DNA from: an uncultured Caryophanales bacterium | GTDB taxonomy: Bacteria > Bacillota_I > Bacilli_A > RF39 > UBA660 | Reading direction: 5' to 3' | Length of the DNA stretch: 46,307 nt | Assembly (NCBI GenBank): GCA_905206805.1 | Contig: CAJLIR010000010.1 | Location: 1 to 46,307 of the forward strand | Part shown: in pieces, positions 41,731-46,307 of the stretch | Numbering within the stretch: position 1 is the stretch's first letter | How the letters are laid out: every line of letters starts with the position of its first letter | Made by a program: the position numbers and the translations under genes | Notes under the pieces: generated by a model | What the model was told of the DNA's origin: nothing | The model's database searches: none | What the model saw: the letters and a program-made list of their open reading frames with translations, nothing else

Positions 41731-42291
41731 ATGAAAAAAATAACTTACGTTACTGGAAATTGGTCTAAAATAATGAGTGCTAAAAACATATTAGAACCAC
41801 TTGGAATTGAAGTTGATAACGTAAAAATGGAAACAACAGAAATTCAAGCTGATACTGTGGAAGAAGTTGCAATGCACTCTGCTAAAGAAGCAAGCGACAA
41901 ATTAAAATGTGCGGTATTGAAAAACGATACAGGATTGTACGTAGAAGCATTAGGTGGTTTTCCAGGACCATATACACATTATGTAGATGAAAGACTTGGC
42001 GAAGACGGACTATTAAAACTTCTTGAGGGAGTTGATAATAGAAATGCTTGTTTTATGGAAGCATTTGCATATTGTGAATACGGAAAAGATCCTATTGTAT
42101 TTAAGTCTATTACTAAAGGAAAAATAGCAAAAGAAAAATCTGGAACATATGGTTGGAGTTGGGATTTCATTTTTATACCAGATGGATATGATAAAACAAT
42201 GGGAAATTTTCCGGATGAAGAAAGGTGTTACGTTTGGAATACCGATGCTTATACAGAATTAGCTAATTACTTGAAAAACAAGGAAGATTAA
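41731..42291 (+). CDS. Non-canonical purine NTP pyrophosphatase (Ham1/RdgB/ITPase family)
   Basis: These enzymes hydrolyse ITP, dITP and XTP to monophosphates, keeping deaminated purines out of nucleic acids. The 186-aa protein has the family entry motif YVTGNWSK (residues 6-13), NDTGLYVEALGGFPGPYT (65-82), where Asp is the catalytic-site residue, and GWSWDFIFIPDG (141-152). The GWSWDFIF form is closer to eukaryote-like and archaeal versions than to the GFGYDPIF of typical bacterial RdgB, so a second, divergent lineage is possible. The start is odd: AGGAG (41711-41715) abuts an ATG at 41716 and is 15 bases from the ATG at 41731, with an (AT)5 tract between. The conserved N terminus favours 41731. 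Confidence 0.82.
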   Translation: MKKITYVTGNWSKIMSAKNILEPLGIEVDNVKMETTEIQADTVEEVAMHSAKEASDKLKCAVLKNDTGLYVEALGGFPGPYTHYVDERLGEDGLLKLLEGVDNRNACFMEAFAYCEYGKDPIVFKSITKGKIAKEKSGTYGWSWDFIFIPDGYDKTMGNFPDEERCYVWNTDAYTELANYLKNKED

Positions 42292-42615
42292 TAAAATGAA
42301 ATATATAGGTTATCATTTTAGGTTTAAAAAGTAATTGGCAATATTTATCACAATACAAATTTATTACTAAGTTCTGGCAGAAATTGTTTAAAATATATTA
42401 TTAACAAAAGAAATAATTAAAATGTATCATGAAGAAGAATGATTGAGCAAAATAGGATAAGTGTAAATGGAAAAAAAGAAAATGATATTAATTACAATAA
42501 AAGATTTTAATAATTGCAAATTAATTGTTCAAAAAGGCAAAAAACAATTTAGAAAAATTATTTTGATTAAATAATAAGTTATACAATATAATCATTATAT
42601 ATTTTTTTGATGAGA

Positions 42616-42645
42616 GATACTAGTGAATAAGCTAGTATTTTTTAT
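42616..42645 (+). terminator. Terminator in the gap after the ITPase gene
   Basis: ATACTAG pairs perfectly with CTAGTAT over 8 bases, followed by T6. It is 325 bases after the ITPase stop. Confidence 0.8.
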
Positions 42646-42714
42646 GTCAAAGATATATATATTAAAAAATTTATTTTGATTTATAATAGAACCAATATTT
42701 ATGTTAGTGTATAT

Positions 42715-42743
42715 TTGACATTTAATTGGTTTTATGTTAATAT
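42715..42743 (+). promoter_or_regulatory. SigA-type promoter of the AMP-forming ligase gene
   Basis: Consensus TTGACA (42715-42720), a 17-bp spacer and TAATAT (42738-42743), 23 bases before the ATG. Confidence 0.8.
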
Positions 42744-42766
42744 ATGTCCTCAAAAGGGGAAATAAT

Positions 42767-44728
42767 ATGAATATATATGAAGAATTATTAAAAAATATAA
42801 AATTTGAACATGAAAATGAACAACCTTGTATGAAACCATATAAATATAGCGATAAACTTCTAAAAAAAGTAAAAAAAGCCTTAGATGACATTGACACTAA
42901 TAGAAATCATTCTTGGGCTGTCGAAATGTTTGATAGAAATATAAATAATATGGATAAAATTGCGATATTTTATCGAGGAAACAAAATATCTTATAAACAA
43001 ATGTTTGAGAATGCTTTTAAATATGCAAAATCTTTAAAACAACTTGGATTTAAAAAGAACAGTGAAATTCCTATGTGTATTACTAATACACCAGAATTTG
43101 TTTATTTATTTTTAGCAACAAGTTTTATAGGTGCTAAGGCACATGTGATTGGAGATTGGTTTAATAAAGATTATTTGATTGATATATTAAATAAAACAGA
43201 AAGTAAAGTTTTGTTTATTGATGATATATCATATGATTTAATTAAGAACTCAATAGATTCAAGTAATATAGAAAAAATTGTTTGTTTTTCTTTAACCAAC
43301 TCTTTCATAACTGATAAAAATGGCAATAAGTTTAACCCATACGAGGAAATTGATTCAAAATTCCATAATATAAAAAATAATGTGGATATAATCAAAAGTA
43401 ATTCAATAAAAGAAGTATATGATAATGTTGAATTTATAAATTTTGGTAATTTTTATAATGATAAAGTAATAGAAAATGTTGATTTAAACGATGTTTGCTC
43501 TATTACATATACAAGTGGAACAACTACTCCAGGCCATCCTAAGGGAGTTATGCAGTCAAATCGAAGTTACATAACATTATCAAGGTTTAAGGAATATGAT
43601 GTTTCAGGCATGCCAACAATGAGAAATATGTCAATTTTATCTCATATACCAACATATACTCATATGGAATTATCTTGCGCTATATCAGATACATTATATT
43701 GTGGTTGTGAACTTTCATTAGAACCATTTTATGATAAAGATTTTTTTCCCTACTCTTTACTAATAAATAAACCAAATTTTGTACCAGCAAGTACTGGATT
43801 TTGGGGTAATCTATGTAAATTACTTAACTTTAATGAAAATTGGAAAAATATTAATATGCCTTATCTAATGATTCCATGTGTAACTGGTGAGGGATGCTCT
43901 CAAGGAGAAGAAAAATTTTTCAACTTAACTGCAAGAAAACATAAATTTGGTGTAGAAAAATTACCATTTCCTTTATCACCAGTAACGTTTTCAATAGGTG
44001 GCGGTACAACAGAAAGTAGCGGAATATTTGTTACATTATATAAATCATTGCAGGAGAAAAAATTGAATTATCTAATAAAAAAAGAATCGTTAGGTTTAAC
44101 TCCTCATAAATTTGCAGAAGTAGAAGTATTAGATGAAAATGGAAATTACTGCAAAATTAATGAACCAGGTCTTTTAGTTGCTAACAATCCTTGTGAAATG
44201 ATAGGATATACAGAAGAGTCTTTGAATAGATATACCCATATAATTGATTCGTCAAATCATAAATGGTTAAAATTAGGTACTTACGCATATAAAGATAAAA
44301 CTGGAAGAATAAAAATGAAGGGAAGAATGGGAAATGATATATATCTATCAAATGGCATAAAAATACCATACTATTATATAGAAGATGAAATTTTATTAGA
44401 CACAAAAAACATAATGTCTTGCTCAGTTGTTTCAAATAATGATAGGCTAATATGTCATATTGAATTTCAACCATATAAACAAAAATCGGATGAAGAAATT
44501 ATTAAAGCTATGGTAAATAGAATTGATTGTAATTTTCCTGATGAGGTAAAAGATATGCTTTATTTTAGAATTAGGAATAATATAGAATCTTTTCCATTAG
44601 ATCCAAGTGGTAAAAGAAGTTTAAGTACATTGACTAGAATAGGTATTGATGACAAAACGATATCTTTTAGAGAACTTAATCGTAAATATATGGAAAATAA
44701 TACAAAAACTTTAAAGAAGATATATTAA
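42767..44728 (+). CDS. AMP-forming ligase of the ANL superfamily (acyl-CoA synthetase/adenylation-like)
   Basis: ANL enzymes activate a carboxylate as an acyl-AMP and pass it to CoA or a carrier. The 653-aa protein has the P-loop-like core A3 motif ITYTSGTTTPGHPKG (residues 246-260, with extra TPGH residues), GGGTTESSG for the adenine-binding A5 region, KLGTYAYKDKTGRIKMKGRM for the A7-A8 hinge (usual form TGD; here GTY), and DPSGKRSL with the A10 catalytic Lys. The first ~40 residues are a charged extension. The substrate is not evident: no carrier-protein domain or neighbouring lipid, siderophore or peptide synthesis gene is present. The missing Asp at TGD is notable. The start at 42767 is set by AAAGGGG; the earlier frame ATG lies in the promoter. 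Confidence 0.85.
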   Translation: MNIYEELLKNIKFEHENEQPCMKPYKYSDKLLKKVKKALDDIDTNRNHSWAVEMFDRNINNMDKIAIFYRGNKISYKQMFENAFKYAKSLKQLGFKKNSEIPMCITNTPEFVYLFLATSFIGAKAHVIGDWFNKDYLIDILNKTESKVLFIDDISYDLIKNSIDSSNIEKIVCFSLTNSFITDKNGNKFNPYEEIDSKFHNIKNNVDIIKSNSIKEVYDNVEFINFGNFYNDKVIENVDLNDVCSITYTSGTTTPGHPKGVMQSNRSYITLSRFKEYDVSGMPTMRNMSILSHIPTYTHMELSCAISDTLYCGCELSLEPFYDKDFFPYSLLINKPNFVPASTGFWGNLCKLLNFNENWKNINMPYLMIPCVTGEGCSQGEEKFFNLTARKHKFGVEKLPFPLSPVTFSIGGGTTESSGIFVTLYKSLQEKKLNYLIKKESLGLTPHKFAEVEVLDENGNYCKINEPGLLVANNPCEMIGYTEESLNRYTHIIDSSNHKWLKLGTYAYKDKTGRIKMKGRMGNDIYLSNGIKIPYYYIEDEILLDTKNIMSCSVVSNNDRLICHIEFQPYKQKSDEEIIKAMVNRIDCNFPDEVKDMLYFRIRNNIESFPLDPSGKRSLSTLTRIGIDDKTISFRELNRKYMENNTKTLKKIY

Positions 44729-44745
44729 ATTTCTTCTTTTTTTTT
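44713..44745 (+). terminator. Terminator of the AMP-forming ligase gene
   Basis: AAAGAAGA pairs with TCTTCTTT over an 11-base loop, followed by T residues; the stop codon is in the loop. Confidence 0.75.
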
Positions 44746-44783
44746 GAACGTTGTGTTAAAATTATAATAGAGGTGTTACTTAT

Positions 44784-46307
44784 ATGGGAAAGTTTTTTTA
44801 CTTTATTTTATGTGGAGTAATTTTTTCAATTGTCTTAAATATTTTATATTTTTCAAAAAAACATATAACAACAGGTGAAACAAAAGTTTTCTCAATATTA
44901 TTATTGGTTAACTTAATAAGTTTGTTAAATGAATTGGCATGTTCATATATTGGATATAGTTTTTATGAAAATTCTTTATTATCACATGTTGTAACAAAAA
45001 CATATTTGATTTGTTTAATGACATTTTTACTATATATGACATTATATATATATGTTATCTGTTACGTTGATAACAAAAATAATAATAAAAAACATTATAG
45101 AACGTTAAAGGTAATATCATATTTCATTTGGTTTGTATGCATTTTAATAGTTATTATATTACCAATAACAACTGGTAGAGGATATGCAGTTGGTTTAGCT
45201 GTAAATTGGTTATATATTTGTTCAACAGTCGTTATGACAGAATGGTTTATTCCATTCATAAAAAATTTTAAATATATTGATAAGAAAAAAATTTCACCAA
45301 TAATTTTATTTGTAATATTTATGTCTATAATTGCCTTTATTCAAAAAGCTTACCCAGATGTTACAATAGTTACCGTAATGGAATTCCTTATAATTTTTAT
45401 TATGTATCACACAATAGAAAACCCAGATATGAAAATGTTAAATGAAATGACATTAGCTCGTAATCAAGCAGAAAAAGCAAATAGAGCAAAAAGTGACTTT
45501 TTAAGTAGTATGAGTCACGAAATAAGAACACCACTTAATGCTATAGTAGGATTATCAGAAGATATTGTAACATATAAAGACAAAGTACCAAAAGAAGTAG
45601 TAGAAGATTCAGAAGATATATTAAATGCATCACATACATTACTAGAAATAGTAGGTAATATTCTAGATATAAATAAGATAGAATCAGATAAAATGGAAAT
45701 AGTAGAAAGTCCATATAATTTTAAAGAGACATTAGTAAATATGTGTAGAGTAACAACAACACGTATAGGAGAAAAACCAATAGATTTTAAATTAAATATT
45801 GCGGAAGATATACCATATGAACTTATAGGAGATAAAGTACACGTAAAAGAAATAATAAATAATATTTTAACGAATGCGATAAAATATACTGAAAAAGGAG
45901 AAATAACTTTAACGGTAAAATGTGTAAATAATTTAGAAAAAAATAAAACAAATTTAATAATAAGTTGTAAAGATACTGGACGTGGAATAAAAGCAGAAAA
46001 TATAAGTAAATTATTTACAAAATTTGAAAGATTAGATATAGAAAAAAATACAACAACAGAAGGAACAGGCTTAGGATTAGCTATAACAAAATCATTAGTA
46101 GATATGATGGGTGGAACAATTAATGTTCAAAGTCAATTTGGAACAGGATCAATGTTTGTAATTAACCTACCACAAAAAATAAGTAAAATATCTTCTCCAC
46201 TTAGCGAAGAGGAATTAATGAATACAGCTTCTTCTTTATATCAGAATAAAACAGATAATATTAAGTTAGAAAAACAAGAACAAAATTATGGACATAAAAA
46301 AATATTA
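44784..46307 (+). CDS. Membrane sensor histidine kinase, probably hybrid (3' end outside window)
   Basis: 508 codons are visible and the frame is open at the window end. Seven or so hydrophobic segments fill the first 215 residues, a 7TM-type sensor input. A coiled linker leads to the H-box with His245 (SSMSHEIRTPLNAIVG). The ATPase domain follows with NILTNAIKYT (N-box), DTGRGIKAENISKLFTKFER (G1 and F-box) and GTGLGLAITKSLVDMMGG (G2). After it comes a linker and the start of GHKKIL, which usually leads into a receiver domain, so a hybrid kinase is likely. AGAGGTG precedes the ATG. Confidence 0.85.
   Translation, partial: MGKFFYFILCGVIFSIVLNILYFSKKHITTGETKVFSILLLVNLISLLNELACSYIGYSFYENSLLSHVVTKTYLICLMTFLLYMTLYIYVICYVDNKNNNKKHYRTLKVISYFIWFVCILIVIILPITTGRGYAVGLAVNWLYICSTVVMTEWFIPFIKNFKYIDKKKISPIILFVIFMSIIAFIQKAYPDVTIVTVMEFLIIFIMYHTIENPDMKMLNEMTLARNQAEKANRAKSDFLSSMSHEIRTPLNAIVGLSEDIVTYKDKVPKEVVEDSEDILNASHTLLEIVGNILDINKIESDKMEIVESPYNFKETLVNMCRVTTTRIGEKPIDFKLNIAEDIPYELIGDKVHVKEIINNILTNAIKYTEKGEITLTVKCVNNLEKNKTNLIISCKDTGRGIKAENISKLFTKFERLDIEKNTTTEGTGLGLAITKSLVDMMGGTINVQSQFGTGSMFVINLPQKISKISSPLSEEELMNTASSLYQNKTDNIKLEKQEQNYGHKKIL

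Larger units (their letters stand above)
42292..42766. other. 475-base intergenic stretch before the AMP-forming ligase gene
   Basis: It contains a 35-codon open frame (42467-42574, very Lys/Ile-rich, poor ribosome-binding site) that I do not accept as a gene, a terminator (42616-42645) and a strong promoter (42715-42743). The left 170 bases show no feature I can support; they may be eroded coding sequence. Confidence 0.5.

Noticed and set aside
42467..42574. 35-codon Lys/Ile-rich open frame in the gap before the ligase gene
   Set aside because: The ribosome-binding site is poor, there is no family resemblance, and its composition is what random AT-rich DNA would give.

Overview
The window is a chromosomal segment of a very AT-rich, low-GC Gram-positive bacterium of the spore-forming kind. 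It encodes Spo0A, SpoIIIAH, GerE, GerM and YlbJ. TGG is the tryptophan codon and TAA/TAG/TGA all act as stops, so this is not a Mycoplasma-type code. The ylbJ-ylbL and ylbM(tmcAL)-ylbN-rpmF sets and the gerE-gerM pair resemble Bacillus gene order. My inference is an uncultured gut Bacillota lineage near class Bacilli; no rRNA is present to settle it.

Layout. 1-2287: tail of an Rpn-type recombinase, then sporulation genes spoIIIAH, gerE and gerM and a tRNA-Arg(UCU). 2288-7077: small unknown genes, long structured intergenic stretches, a secreted protein and a MacB-like fused ABC transporter, and a solitary IS3/IS150-type terminal repeat. 7078-12108: murC, then tmcAL (-), yceD and rpmF, a pilin-like gene and rodA (-). 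12001-16246: a serine-type T-box leader driving murL-murD-serS. 16319-20922: an unknown gene, a small Cys/His/Asp protein (-), murF, and a large pilin-like glycine-rich surface protein. 20923-25685: tandem 0A boxes and spo0A with an anchored partner gene, then a two-component system with a small membrane protein. 25721-30160: a frameshifted DUF11 gene, a conserved unknown gene (-) and an ATPase/FtsX-permease pair. 30205-34723: a TPR protein with a DUF3419-like methyltransferase, then divergent ylbJ and ylbL. 34781-46307: a complete rpn gene, a Ca2+ P-type ATPase, a transglutaminase-like protein, a HelD-like helicase with a repeat-bearing promoter, an ITPase, an AMP-forming ligase and a sensor kinase cut by the window end.

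How the genes work together. Cell-wall precursor synthesis is dense: MurC, MurL, MurD and MurF, plus the RodA glycosyltransferase. MurL beside MurD implies the alternative route in which L-Glu is added to UDP-MurNAc-L-Ala and then epimerised in place. These two genes share a serine-sensing T-box leader with seryl-tRNA synthetase. The best candidates for something undescribed are this amino-acid-gated wall operon, a promoter whose -35/-10 spacing is set by four 7-bp repeats ahead of the HelD-like gene, and the structured leader upstream of the secreted protein and its ABC transporter. Starts were chosen by ribosome-binding-site position; several differ from the longest open frame.
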